From IMG/VR virus record IMGVR_UViG_3300037493_002157, positions 1 through 25,359 of that record: a stretch of 25,359 nucleotides of DNA; one strand, 5' to 3'. The notes beneath the pieces are model-generated. The model did no database searches. It was not told the origin of the DNA and worked only from the letters and a program-made list of their open reading frames with translations. Source of the stretch: a virus. The first letter of the stretch is position 1. The number at the start of each line of letters is the position of its first letter. The translations under genes were made by a program, and so were the position numbers. This document shows, piece by piece, positions 13,419 through 23,000 of the stretch.

Positions 13419-13759
13419 TGCCGTACAAGAATAAAGAAGACCGCAATGTTAAGCGGGAAGTAGAGTTAGAAAAAGTACGCCCTGGTGCATACGAGGCTAG
13501 GCTAACAAGGCAACGTGCAAGATACGCTTATGATAAGGCAGGGATAGATAGAAAGGGTAAGGACATAGACCACGTACACGGCACTGAAGCGGGGAATGGT
13601 ACTAGCAATTTAAGGTTACGAGAACCTTCGGTTAACAGGTCGTTCCAACGTAACAGCGACCACACAATGAAAAAGAATGAACCGCCTAAGAAAACCGTAG
13701 TCAAGAAGGTAGTTAAGAAAACCGTAGCCAAGAAGGTTACACCTAAAGGGAAGAAGTAA
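13418..13759 (+). CDS. HNH-like protein with lysine-rich tail
   Basis: 113 residues. The middle resembles a small HNH-type domain (KGKDIDHVHGTEAG with D51 and H52, then TSNLRLREPSVNRS with N64 and N73). The expected zinc cysteines are absent, so it may be a degenerate or non-catalytic member. The C-terminus is a histone H1-like tail of Lys-Lys-Val/Thr repeats (about 89-113), encoded by two 27-bp tandem units. The tail should bind nucleic acid non-specifically. It is tightly coupled to the nuclease upstream and to a small gene downstream (TAATG). Confidence 0.6.
   Translation: MPYKNKEDRNVKREVELEKVRPGAYEARLTRQRARYAYDKAGIDRKGKDIDHVHGTEAGNGTSNLRLREPSVNRSFQRNSDHTMKKNEPPKKTVVKKVVKKTVAKKVTPKGKK
13687..13740 (+). 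repeat. Two tandem 27-bp repeats encoding the basic tail
   Basis: Units 13687-13713 and 13714-13740 share TAAGAAAACCGTAG then CAAGAAGGT. Each encodes about nine residues of the KKTV-x-KKV pattern. Such near-identical units could change in number by slippage or recombination, altering tail length. Confidence 0.75.
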
Positions 13760-13968
13760 TGCAAGTATCTGTGAAGTCTATACGGGTAATGGCAAGTGAG
13801 TCGGGCTTACCCGAGAGCTTAGTGGAGCGTCACCTAGACGCTCTCTGCGCCTTATCCTTACGAACCAGGGCAAGCGAAAGAAAACTCTGCCTAAACAAAG
13901 TCAAAGCGTGGTATTTTAGTAGCGCAAAAAACAAAGCCCCACTATTTGAAGTATTAAACGATAACTGA
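13759..13968 (+). CDS. Small hypothetical protein
   Basis: 69 residues beginning MQVSVKSIRVMASESGLPES, with the ATG overlapping the upstream stop. The sequence is helical with a basic middle (LRTRASERKLCLNKVKAWYF). No family recognised. Confidence 0.6.
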   Translation: MQVSVKSIRVMASESGLPESLVERHLDALCALSLRTRASERKLCLNKVKAWYFSSAKNKAPLFEVLNDN

Positions 13969-13998
13969 GTCACTCCCATAAGGAGTTGAGAGGAAAAA

Positions 13999-15555
13999 AT
14001 GGAAGTATCAGTCATACATGACAAAGTGCTGTCTATTAAGACAGCCAACCCAACTGCGATTACAGACACTATAGGTAAGAGCAAAATAGCGGGTGAGAGC
14101 GGCGGTATATACGACGTGTGGGTAGACTTTAGTTTAGGTACAGCACACATCTTAAATAACATGAACATACCTAACGTACCTTCGCCCATCCGCACACAAT
14201 ATGCTTGGGCTGGTGTGTACAAACCCTTTGACCACCAGCGAGTTACGTCAGAGTTCCTAACACTCAACAAAAAAGCATTTTGTTTTAATGAAATGGGTAC
14301 AGGCAAAACAAACTCCGTTATCTGGGCAGCGGATTACCTAATGCAACTAGGTGTGGTGCGCCGAATGCTTGTAGTCTGCCCACTATCTATTATGGATGCC
14401 GCATGGCGTAGGGATTTGTTTAGGACAGCGATGCGCCGCTCAGTTGAGATTGCTCATGGGGACAGGCACAAACGCGCAGCGATTATTAACGGCGATGCTG
14501 AGGTTGTCATCATTAACTTTGACGGCGTAGAAATAGTAGAACAAGAGATTGCAGCTGGAGGGTTTGATTTAATTGTAATCGATGAAGCCACGCATCTAAA
14601 AAATGTATCGACATTCCGGTGGCGAGCAATGAACCGCCTAATAACAGCAAACACGTGGCTATGGATGTTAACGGGGACACCTGCGGCGCAGTCCCCTGTA
14701 GATGCCTACGGCTTGGTTAAACTAGTAAACCCTAAGAATGCGCCTAGAACATTTAACTCCTTTAGAGACCTAGTTCAGATACGCACGTCACAGTTTACGT
14801 TTCAGTCAAGACCCGAAGCAGGTCAGATTGTCCATGCCTTACTGCAACCTGCGATACGGTTTTCTAAGGAAGAGTGTTTAGATTTACCTGAGTTAACATA
14901 CCAAACAAGAGAGATCCCTTTATCTGCACAGCAAGCGAAGTATTACAAACTCCTCAAAAAGGAAATGCTTATGCAAGCGGGGGGCGAGGAAGTTTCAGCG
15001 GCGAACGCAGCGGTGGCTTTAAACAAACTTCTCCAGTTATCTGCTGGCGCAATATACACCGACTCTGGGGAGGTAATGGAGTTCGATGTCAAGGCTAGGG
15101 GGCAGGAGCTGTTAGATGTAGTGGCAGAATCTTCGCACAAGACAATTGTGTTCGTTATGTTTAGGCACACTATTGAGATAGTAGAAAAACTACTGATTGA
15201 GGCAGGGTACGCAGTGGGTGTAATTCACGGCGGTATAAGTGCGGGGAAACGCGCAGAGTTATTTGATTCTTTCCAAAACAACCCTAAACCGCAGATACTC
15301 GTAATTCAGCCGCAGGCAGCGGCGCATGGAGTAACACTTCACGCAGCGAACACAATTGTGTGGTGGGGATTAACGATGTCCCTAGAAACCTACAAGCAAG
15401 CCAATGCGCGTATCCATCGAGCAGGGCAAGTGAACAAATGCAGTATCGTCCATTTAATAGGATCACCTGTAGAGAAGAAAGTATTGACCGTACTAGAAAG
15501 TAAAGGGGTAGCCCAAACTAAACTACTAGATTTATATAAAGAAGAGATAAACTAA
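13999..15555 (+). CDS. SNF2-family DEAD-like helicase
   Basis: 518 residues. Motifs in order: F77/Q80 (FDHQ), Walker A EMGTGKT (98-104), DEAT (195-198), LTGTP (224-228), a C-terminal RecA-like domain with IVFVMFRH, and motif VI QANARIHRAGQ (467-477). This is the compact SNF2 type common in phages, an ATP-driven DNA translocase that can remodel protein-DNA complexes or help replication and repair. An extra N-terminal region (1-75) is of unknown role. The ribosome site is GAGAGGAAAAA; a weak hairpin (ACTCC-GGAGT, 13972-13986) lies just upstream. No additional nuclease domain is visible. Confidence 0.93.
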   Translation: MEVSVIHDKVLSIKTANPTAITDTIGKSKIAGESGGIYDVWVDFSLGTAHILNNMNIPNVPSPIRTQYAWAGVYKPFDHQRVTSEFLTLNKKAFCFNEMGTGKTNSVIWAADYLMQLGVVRRMLVVCPLSIMDAAWRRDLFRTAMRRSVEIAHGDRHKRAAIINGDAEVVIINFDGVEIVEQEIAAGGFDLIVIDEATHLKNVSTFRWRAMNRLITANTWLWMLTGTPAAQSPVDAYGLVKLVNPKNAPRTFNSFRDLVQIRTSQFTFQSRPEAGQIVHALLQPAIRFSKEECLDLPELTYQTREIPLSAQQAKYYKLLKKEMLMQAGGEEVSAANAAVALNKLLQLSAGAIYTDSGEVMEFDVKARGQELLDVVAESSHKTIVFVMFRHTIEIVEKLLIEAGYAVGVIHGGISAGKRAELFDSFQNNPKPQILVIQPQAAAHGVTLHAANTIVWWGLTMSLETYKQANARIHRAGQVNKCSIVHLIGSPVEKKVLTVLESKGVAQTKLLDLYKEEIN

Positions 15556-15584
15556 TATACTATAAATAAACACATACAAAAGTG

Positions 15585-15613
15585 TTGACACGGTATAAAG
15601 CATACATTATACT
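15585..15613 (+). promoter_or_regulatory. sigma70-type promoter
   Basis: TTGACA at 15585-15590, a 17-base spacer, then TATACT at 15608-15613. This is a perfect -35, optimal spacing and a five-of-six -10. It lies in the only sizeable gap of this region (15556-15649) and points at the gene at 15650. Transcription by host RNA polymerase is expected to start near 15620. Confidence 0.85.
15593..15612. promoter_or_regulatory. Possible operator inside the promoter
   Basis: Inverted repeat GTATAA, eight bases, TTATAC, occupying the promoter spacer and the -10 box. A wider pair, AAAGTGT (15579-15585) and ACACTTT (15618-15624), brackets the promoter. A dimeric repressor binding here would block RNA polymerase. 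No such protein is proven; the HTH protein at 16042 is one candidate. The repeats are short enough to arise by chance in AT-rich DNA. Confidence 0.35.
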
Positions 15614-15649
15614 TATCACACTTTCTAAGAATCAACAGAGGGGTAACGT

Positions 15650-16042
15650 ATGGAAGTGCAGAATGTAGAGCAGTTAATAAGAATTTATATTAAGATGCGC
15701 GACGCTAAACAACAATTGCAACGCGATTACGACAAAGCAGTAAATGATATAGTGGCACAACAAGATCTAGTGCAGCGAGCGATACTAGATCTTTGTAAAG
15801 ATACGGGGTCAGATGGTTTCAAGACCTCAGCAGGAAGCGTATCTCGGACAGTTAAGACGAGGTATTGGACAAACGACTGGCACAGTATGCAGGAGTTTAT
15901 TAAGGAGCATGATGCGTTTGACTTGATGGAGCAGCGAGTACATCAAACAAATATGAGGAGTTTCCTAGAAGAGAACCCAACGCTCATGCCTCCAGGCATG
16001 AGTATAGATAGTAGATACGTTATTACAGTGAGGAAGAAGTGA
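15650..16042 (+). CDS. Phage replication-region protein, unknown function
   Basis: 130 residues. The N-terminal third is a likely coiled coil (MRDAKQQLQRDYDKAVNDIV), followed by DGFKTSAGSVSRTVKTRYWT, a tryptophan-containing segment (DWHSMQEFIKEH) and a C-terminus with PPGMSIDSRYVITVRKK. This pattern is familiar from many tailed-phage genomes, usually in the replication region and unnamed. GAGGGG precedes the ATG. It is the first gene after the sigma70 promoter. Confidence 0.75.
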   Translation: MEVQNVEQLIRIYIKMRDAKQQLQRDYDKAVNDIVAQQDLVQRAILDLCKDTGSDGFKTSAGSVSRTVKTRYWTNDWHSMQEFIKEHDAFDLMEQRVHQTNMRSFLEENPTLMPPGMSIDSRYVITVRKK

Positions 16043-16257
16043 TGGAAGTAGAAAAAGAAACAGGAACAGAGTATTTGACTTTACCAGAGGCTCTACAGAT
16101 ACTAGGAGTTTCCCGACAAACCTTATTCAGTTTACGTAAGTCTGGAAGATTAACAACCTTCCGTAAGGTAAGTACAATCCTAGTAAGCGCAGATGAAGTA
16201 AGAGAATTATTAACAATTACACCTATAACAATTACAGAGGTTAGTGATCATGAGTAA
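16042..16257 (+). CDS. MerR/excisionase-like HTH protein
   Basis: 71 residues from the ATG at 16042 (TGATG overlap, AGGAAG upstream). It has the classic small helix-turn-helix of excisionase and MerR-like proteins: YLTLPEALQILGVSRQTL, then LRKSGRLTTFRKVST, a wing, and ADEVRELL. It could be a transcription regulator or a DNA-architectural protein. No integrase is in the window, so an excisionase role is not supported. Its stop overlaps the next start. Confidence 0.8.
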   Translation: MEVEKETGTEYLTLPEALQILGVSRQTLFSLRKSGRLTTFRKVSTILVSADEVRELLTITPITITEVSDHE

Positions 16258-17119
16258 CGAAATGAGCTTATTTACATCAGGCGCAGCAATCCCAGCACAC
16301 ATCGCAAAAAGAGAATTGAGCGAAACAACCAAAGCCCTTATGGGTGGGGGCGGTGCATCAGAATCACGCCGTATCTCAGTAAGAGGAAACATCTTTCGCT
16401 TAACTGTCGGCGGACAAGAGATAGCAAAGAACGAAGACCGTGCAATGAATATCATCATTGCGGCAGCTGCACCTAAAACGTCTCGCACGTACTACTCTGC
16501 TACCTACCAAGAAGGTGTTGCGGTTTCACCCGACTGCTGGAGCGCAGACGGCGACCAACCTAGTAGCACCGTTGCTCAACCAGAAAGTGTCAACTGCGCT
16601 ACGTGTACAAAAAACATCGCTGGGTCAGGGCAAGGTTCAAGTAGAGCCTGCCGCTACACGCACAGATTAGCTGTACTGCTAGAGAATGACATTACAGGCA
16701 ATGTGTATGAGTTAACCCTAGCTGCAACGTCGCTGTTCGGTAAGGGCGAAAACGGCAAGATGCCTTTGTTCCAGTATGCTAAACAATTAGCTACGCACGG
16801 TATGAACGTCACTGACGTAGTAACGGAACTTAGGTTCGACACAGATTCTGCTACACCCAAAATGGTATTCCGCGCAGTGAGACCTTTAGAAGTTTCGGAG
16901 TTGGAAGCGGTGTTAGATAAAGGGTCTTCACTAGAAGCAATCCAAGCAGTAACCACAAGTTTCCAACCCGTAAAGACAGACGGTAGACCTGCCAAAAGTA
17001 CTAGTGCGCCGCAGGGCTTTAACGTAGCTGAACCCACCGTTAGGGAGAACAAGAAAGCGGCAGGGGTACCGGCTGCAACACCAGATTTAGCAAGTGCTCT
17101 GCAAGATTGGGCGGATTAG
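16250..17119 (+). CDS. Candidate ssDNA-binding protein
   Basis: 289 residues from the ATG at 16250; a GTG two codons earlier (16244) is less likely because it is too close to AGAGG. A beta-rich core contains four cysteines, C96, C116, C119 and C134 (CATCTKN, RACRYTHR), likely binding zinc. Aromatic and basic residues surround them (SRTYYSATY). A low-complexity linker (about 240-275) leads to a short acidic tail with an aromatic residue (LASALQDWAD). Core plus linker plus acidic aromatic tail is the design of phage ssDNA-binding proteins, and the position beside primase fits. It is not a clear match to a named family, so the role is an inference. Confidence 0.6.
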   Translation: MSNEMSLFTSGAAIPAHIAKRELSETTKALMGGGGASESRRISVRGNIFRLTVGGQEIAKNEDRAMNIIIAAAAPKTSRTYYSATYQEGVAVSPDCWSADGDQPSSTVAQPESVNCATCTKNIAGSGQGSSRACRYTHRLAVLLENDITGNVYELTLAATSLFGKGENGKMPLFQYAKQLATHGMNVTDVVTELRFDTDSATPKMVFRAVRPLEVSELEAVLDKGSSLEAIQAVTTSFQPVKTDGRPAKSTSAPQGFNVAEPTVRENKKAAGVPAATPDLASALQDWAD

Positions 17120-17136
17120 TTACTAGGCTCGGATAA

Positions 17137-17163
17137 GGGGCAGGATATCCTGCCCCTTTTTTT
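17137..17163 (+). terminator. Intrinsic terminator
   Basis: GGGGCAGG (17137-17144), ATAT loop, CCTGCCCC (17149-17156), then seven Ts (17157-17163). A strong GC-rich hairpin with a U-tract, 17 bases after the stop of the candidate ssDNA-binding protein gene. Confidence 0.92.
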
Positions 17164-17186
17164 ACCTTAAATTTTAGGAAACAGGT

Positions 17187-19991
17187 ATGAACAGTTTAGA
17201 TTTTTTCGCTACAGTGTTAGCAGACAGTGGTATTTACTGCGCTGTGGGGCTAAAACCAGGGAGGGCACCTAACCAAGTATTCTTTGATTCTTACGAAGAG
17301 ATAATAGCATGGGGTGAGGCGCAAGCTGCAACAGGCACAAACGCTTACTTTGGGGTAGCCACCTATAAAAGTAGGCTTAATAGAAGTAAGAAAAATACAG
17401 ATATGTTCAAGTCTATGTGGGTGGATTTAGACATAGGCAAGGGAACGCAATACGATACACAAGCAGAAGGTGTAGAAGCACTACGAGAATTCTGCCAATC
17501 AACAGGAATGCCTAAACCAACTATTGTGTCCTCTGGGCTGGGTCTTCATGTGTATTGGTCGTTCTCGGAAGCCGTTGGATACAATGTTTGGAAACCCCTA
17601 GTCGTCGCACTGACAGGGCGGATATTAACTGAGAAGTTTGCGGTTAAAGATCTCGCACCTATAACACAGGATGCCGCTAGGATTTTAAGAATACCCAATA
17701 CCTTGAACTTCAAACTGGGTGAAGACAGAGCTAAAAAAGTTAAAATATTGTTTATCGGAGATAGTGTAGGCGCAGAAGTTTATGAAGAACTACTCAAACC
17801 AGAATCGATACTAGACCCTTTAATTGAAGCAGAACTATCTTCCACGAAGAGTACGTTAAACGACACCACTAAAGCCTTATTAGGTAACATCATCTATAAG
17901 TTCTCACGGGTTATGCAAAAGAGTTTGAGTGGCAGCGGCTGTGCTCAAATGGCACATATATACTTAAACCAGAACGACGTGGATTATAACTTGTGGCGAG
18001 CAGGGTTATCTATCGCTGCGTTTTGTGTAGACAAAGAATCGGCTATCCATAAGCTGTCTAGTGCTAACGACGACTACTGCCCTGCGGAAACCGACATAAA
18101 AGCCAGCGATATAAAAGGACCTTACCTATGCAGTACGTTTAATTCAATAAACCCAGAACTATGCGTGGGATGCAAACACATAGGGACGTATGTCAGTACG
18201 CCACTGCTACTAGGTAAAGACATACTAGAAGCGACACCTATGGATAATCTTATTACGGCTGAGAGCGCAGAGTTAGGCACTATCGACATCGAGATCCCAC
18301 CCTACCCCTTCCCATACAGCAGAGGACCTAACGGCGGAGTGTACGCAAAAGGCGCACTAGAGGAAGGCGAGGAAGGCACACCAGACAAAATCTTAGTATA
18401 TGAAAACGACTTCTATGTTGTAGGTAGACGTACTGACCCTAACGATGGGGAAGTGCTGCATCTACGGCTTATCCGCCCACATGACGGCGTGAGTGACTTC
18501 GTAGTACCTTTAGCAACCATATCAGCAGGAGATAGATGTAGGGACTTCCTATCCTACAGAGGGGTCGCCGCTCATGGCAACCAGATGAAACTAATAATGA
18601 CCTACCTAGTCACATGGACAAAACACTTGCAGAACACTACCAAAGCAGAACTAGTACGGGTGCAGTTTGGGTGGACACCTGATAATGCGTCTTTCATTAT
18701 CGGCTCACGGGAACTATCAAAAGGGGAACCACCTAAATACAGCCCTCCTTCATCTACAACACAACAAGCTGTCGGGCACTACACAAAAGCAGGTTCTCTA
18801 AGCGCATGGACAAATGTTGCAAATACTTACAGCGCACAGGGGAATGAAGTTAGGGCGTTTGCCTTATTCTTAAGTCTAGGTGCACCAATGTTTAAGATCT
18901 TCGCTTTAGGCGGGGCGATACTGCATCTTACTAATGCGTCATCAGGTGTAGGTAAATCAACTATCCAGTATGTAGCCAACAGTGTATGGGGGCACCCGAC
19001 ACGCACGATGTTAATTAACGACGATAAGATATTAGCCAAGTACCAACGCATGGGCATCATCCAAAACCTTATCCTATGTATTGACGAGCTGACCAACCTA
19101 CCGGCAGAAGACATAAGTGATCTAGCTTTTGGTATTTCTAACGGGCGAGGTAGAAACCGTATGAGTGCATCAAGTAACGTAGAAAGGGTTAACAATACTT
19201 CATGGGCGATGCCTTGTATCACATCAGGTAACAACAGCTTGCACGAGGTATTGCAGACACTAAAAGCCAACCCAGAAGGCGAAACGCTACGTATCTTAGA
19301 ACTAGAAGTTACTCGTGCGGACAACCTAACCAAACAACAAACAGACCAACTATTCTCGCGGGATTTGATTTCTAACTACGGTCACGCCGGGGACATAATG
19401 ATGCAGTATGTCTTAGATAACTACGACGCTTGTGTGAAAGAGTTATTCGAGATTCAAGAAGAGTTCGATAAGAGTGCGGGGCTAGTTCAACCAGACCGGT
19501 ATTATTCAGCCTTAGTAGCAACCGCTATCTTTGGTGGGCGTATAGCCAACGCATTAGGGTTAGTAGATATTCCTGTTGAGCCTGTTGTAAATTACATACG
19601 TTCCAAAGTAGGACACACGATTAAACCACGCACGGCACAAGAAGATGTATCCTCTGCTAACTTAGGGTTATTCATGTCCGAGAATATGCAGAACCAACTA
19701 GTCATACTAAACAGAGCACCCGCAATTGCTGGGGCATTTAACGTCCCTATTGAAACACCTCGCGGCGCACTAGTGATACGCAGGGAAACGGATACGAACA
19801 GAGCATACATAATTGCAGCGGTGATGAAGACGTGGTGTGCTAAGAAACAAATATCGTATAAGTGCATGACAGACGACCTACGAAAGCAGGGTATCCTACT
19901 AGATATTACAAAAATCAGAATGTCCGCAGGGACGGTGCAAGATAGCCCAGCGGTTGTGGCACTTGTGCTGGACTCGTCATTCTTAAACTAA
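17187..19991 (+). CDS. PrimPol-DUF927 primase/helicase
   Basis: 934 residues. The N-terminal archaeo-eukaryotic-type primase (PrimPol) has WVDLD with D80 and D82, SSGLGLHVYW with H121, and a third acidic position near D162 (QDAARILRIPNTLNFK). A zinc site follows (C298, C315, C326, C329). The C-terminal half is a DUF927-like P-loop ATPase: Walker A NASSGVGKST (583-592), Walker B ILCIDE (629-634) and HLTNASS typical of the family. Together they make primers and probably unwind DNA at the fork, replacing a T7-like primase-helicase. AGGAAACAGG precedes the ATG. The gene starts only 23 bases after an intrinsic terminator. The TAA lies at the edge of the next terminator. Confidence 0.9.
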   Translation: MNSLDFFATVLADSGIYCAVGLKPGRAPNQVFFDSYEEIIAWGEAQAATGTNAYFGVATYKSRLNRSKKNTDMFKSMWVDLDIGKGTQYDTQAEGVEALREFCQSTGMPKPTIVSSGLGLHVYWSFSEAVGYNVWKPLVVALTGRILTEKFAVKDLAPITQDAARILRIPNTLNFKLGEDRAKKVKILFIGDSVGAEVYEELLKPESILDPLIEAELSSTKSTLNDTTKALLGNIIYKFSRVMQKSLSGSGCAQMAHIYLNQNDVDYNLWRAGLSIAAFCVDKESAIHKLSSANDDYCPAETDIKASDIKGPYLCSTFNSINPELCVGCKHIGTYVSTPLLLGKDILEATPMDNLITAESAELGTIDIEIPPYPFPYSRGPNGGVYAKGALEEGEEGTPDKILVYENDFYVVGRRTDPNDGEVLHLRLIRPHDGVSDFVVPLATISAGDRCRDFLSYRGVAAHGNQMKLIMTYLVTWTKHLQNTTKAELVRVQFGWTPDNASFIIGSRELSKGEPPKYSPPSSTTQQAVGHYTKAGSLSAWTNVANTYSAQGNEVRAFALFLSLGAPMFKIFALGGAILHLTNASSGVGKSTIQYVANSVWGHPTRTMLINDDKILAKYQRMGIIQNLILCIDELTNLPAEDISDLAFGISNGRGRNRMSASSNVERVNNTSWAMPCITSGNNSLHEVLQTLKANPEGETLRILELEVTRADNLTKQQTDQLFSRDLISNYGHAGDIMMQYVLDNYDACVKELFEIQEEFDKSAGLVQPDRYYSALVATAIFGGRIANALGLVDIPVEPVVNYIRSKVGHTIKPRTAQEDVSSANLGLFMSENMQNQLVILNRAPAIAGAFNVPIETPRGALVIRRETDTNRAYIIAAVMKTWCAKKQISYKCMTDDLRKQGILLDITKIRMSAGTVQDSPAVVALVLDSSFLN

Positions 19992-20017
19992 AAAAAGGAG
20001 CCTAGGCTCCTTTTTTT
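19990..20017. terminator. Bidirectional terminator between convergent genes
   Basis: Seven As (19990-19996), the perfect palindrome GGAGCCTAGGCTCC (19997-20010), then seven Ts (20011-20017). It can stop transcription from both sides. Both flanking stop codons lie in it (TAA at 19989-19991 and, on the minus strand, 20016-20018), so the two converging transcription units share it. Confidence 0.92.
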
Positions 20018-23000
20018 ACATAGGCAATTTATGGTACCACTTACTATACCTCTCGTGGGCTACCTGAACCTTTTTGTTTATTAGATCCTCCTTAACCTTC
20101 TTCTGAGCTGCATTTAGGTTTTTGCTGTTATGGATCTGACGTAGTTGCGCGTGCAAGTCATCTACGGTTTTAGTGGTTAGGTTAGTCGCTGTGATTAACG
20201 CTGGGTTTAACAACGCTTTATGTTCCAGTTTATATGCCTTAGCTTCAGCCGGCAGTTTATCTTTCACCAAACTGTTGTAGGTATTGTTAGCAGTCTCTAC
20301 TTCTCGTCGTACTTTATAAGACAAGTTGGTTGCTTCAAACGAATCCCCCACAGGCACTATACTGGACGTTCCAGGAACCATTCTAACTAGCTCACGAAGT
20401 GAGTGATCTTTAACAGACACATTAGAAGCGAAACTGGCGACGTTACTGGCTACCAACACGAGTTTACCCGTACCACTAAACAAGCTCGAAACTATATGAT
20501 CAAACTTAATAGGAGACATCCCGACCTTACCGGCTATCTTACCCAACTCAGAGGTAGACGTATCGTACTGCTCTGCGGTAGCTCGGCGTTGTAATCGCTC
20601 AGGAACAATAGGGCGTTCTGTAAAGAAGTCATAGTTAGCGCCGTACTGCGCAATCTCTTTAAGCAGTGGAGGAGTCATCGGCGCACCTAGCCCCGATGCC
20701 ATAAACAGTGTGTGCAATAGAGCATCTCTTGTCTGAGCAGCGTCTTCTCGACCTACCAACGCCTGGTATAAATGATTTCCGCCGACAAAAGGCATAGACC
20801 AAATATCGGGGCGGATAGCAAGTGATACTGGCGAATTCCCACCAAGTAGGAAGATACGGGAATCCTTGTCACGGTTACTTTTTTTCTTGAACTCATCATC
20901 ATCATCATCTAACAAGCTACCATAAAGCACGTTGTGCACGAGGGCCATAGCCATCATAGTAAGAGAACTAGACACTAGTCGCTTATACACTTCTGCCTTA
21001 TCTTGGTGAGCAAGACCTCTACCCGCTATCACTTGAAATGCCGCACGTTGTGCTTGTATCGTGGCACCCATAAACGGAACATTAGAACGCCACTGCTCTA
21101 GTACAGCAGAAGCGCCCCGTCTACGAAAGTTAATAACATCAAATGCGCGTTGCGTCGCAATTGCCTTCGCATTAGGATTACCCTTAAGCTCTTCCATAGA
21201 TCGCTTATATACCGCCTGACGAATAGCATTATCCCCCGCCATCGCAAACTTCTCTAACTTCGTTTTAAGACCACGCCACGCTTTTGCCGTTACAGTTTTA
21301 GCCTCGTCGTCGTAATGCGTGTGGAACGATATGTCATGGATATGGGTGGATTTAGAATCAGCGATGTTATCTTTCACGCCCACTGCGCCCATACGTTTAA
21401 GGATTTGGTGCGTATCTGTATCTTTCTTAGAAAACGCCGTGGTACCAAACTCGGTAGCTAGGTCATAAGCCAGTTTAAAAGGGTTCTTAATACCTGCTGT
21501 GAAAAACGCAGAGTATATATCTTGAGGTAGCTGACCTATTGTAAAGGTAGGGGCTAAAACGATACCGCTCCGCATGATGTTACCAGACACAGTCAATAAT
21601 GGCACTATCAGGGCCGCTGACGGTGTCCCTCTAAAGGCACTTGCCATTAAAACATCCTCAAACATCCAAGACTGTTTTTTACCGTGAGAATAGATTACAA
21701 CTGTTTTAGCTTTATCTTCGGCGGACTGAGAACCATGTACGCGTGTTACTGTCCCTACAGGCATAGACTTACGCATTACGTCTATTAGGTCCGTTGCTTT
21801 CTTAGCGCGAATAGCCGACGTAAAACTTATCTGACTCCACGCTTCCATGTTGGACATAATATCCATAACATCTCGCTCAGAACCTTTGAGTTTTTTGTTA
21901 GACATCCCGTTTGTCAACGCAGATACCCTATGACCGCCTACGTTATTATCCCCCATACCTTCAATGAAACTGTCTAAGGAATCGGTGTCTGTTAGGTTCT
22001 CCATAACACGGTTGAAAGGGACATAAGCCAGCGCCTTCGCATAAGCGTCAGCTTTTTCTTGGCTAAACAACCCAGATTTAACTAGGGTTTTGATAAGGTT
22101 AGCCCTAACTGCGTGCCACATCTTCTCAGCTTTTACGAACTCTTCTATACTGCCGTACGCATCTGCCGTAGCCTGGCTCTTTGCTTTGTTAGCCCCATCC
22201 CTTTTTAAGACAGCCCTAATTTCCTTAACCTTCTCAAGCCACACCGCTTTTTCGTCTTTATCTACTATAGCATTGGCAGCAGCCTCGTGGCTTTCGGCTT
22301 CCTCAAAAAGCTCCAGTATTCGCTTAGACACCATATAGTTTGTAAAGTAGGCGTGTGTCTCACGCTGCGTCCAGCCTTGTTTTGCGCCACCATCATCGAC
22401 CAACTGGCGGAGACTGACTAAGTTGTCCTTAGAATCTATAGAAGACCATATCCCCATACTGTCAAAATCTCCTCCCCCTACCATCGTAAACTCCGCTGCA
22501 ACAGAGGTTACATTCACCGTCTGCATTTGATTAGATCTAGTCAGGGCAGTTAGGGTGTATTCGGTGGCCGCTCCTATTTTCTCTAGGTAGCGGCGAAGTG
22601 AGTTAACCAGCACCGCATCGTGGCTCATATACTGCTGTTCAAAAATATCGATTGCCCTAGTGAGGTTAGACATCATAGGTTTTTTACTTACCGTCCAACT
22701 TTCTTTAGCTGTAGGTACGTTCTTTTTGTCCAGCTCAACTTGTGCTTTTAGTTTGTTTGCTACTGAGTACACGTACTCTGATTTCTTACCGTATACAGGG
22801 TCTTTTACCATCAGAATACTTCCGATTTGAATAACTCTTGAACCTGATTTTATAGGCTGCATAGTTTTTCTATCGTAGAAGTACGAATGACGTTCTGGGT
22901 CCATACCCACTTGCACCCAATCAGGGTCAGTCATTGCTTCATCCGCTAATCGTTTAGCTTCCTTAGCAGACATATTAACGTATTCACCGTCAACCGTAGC

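Noticed and set aside
13830-14306. Minus-strand ORF of 158 codons
   Set aside because: Covers the boundary between two supported plus-strand genes and the helicase Walker A region. No recognisable protein features.
16042-16257. HTH protein as an excisionase of an integration module
   Set aside because: No integrase, attachment site or repressor is visible in the window, so only a general DNA-binding role is supported.
18827-19333. Minus-strand ORF of 168 codons
   Set aside because: Entirely inside the DUF927 ATPase domain of the PrimPol gene, which has clear motifs. No independent support.
20893-20909. Repeated ATC triplets as a microsatellite
   Set aside because: They simply encode a run of Asp residues in an acidic patch (DDDDDEF) of the giant protein.
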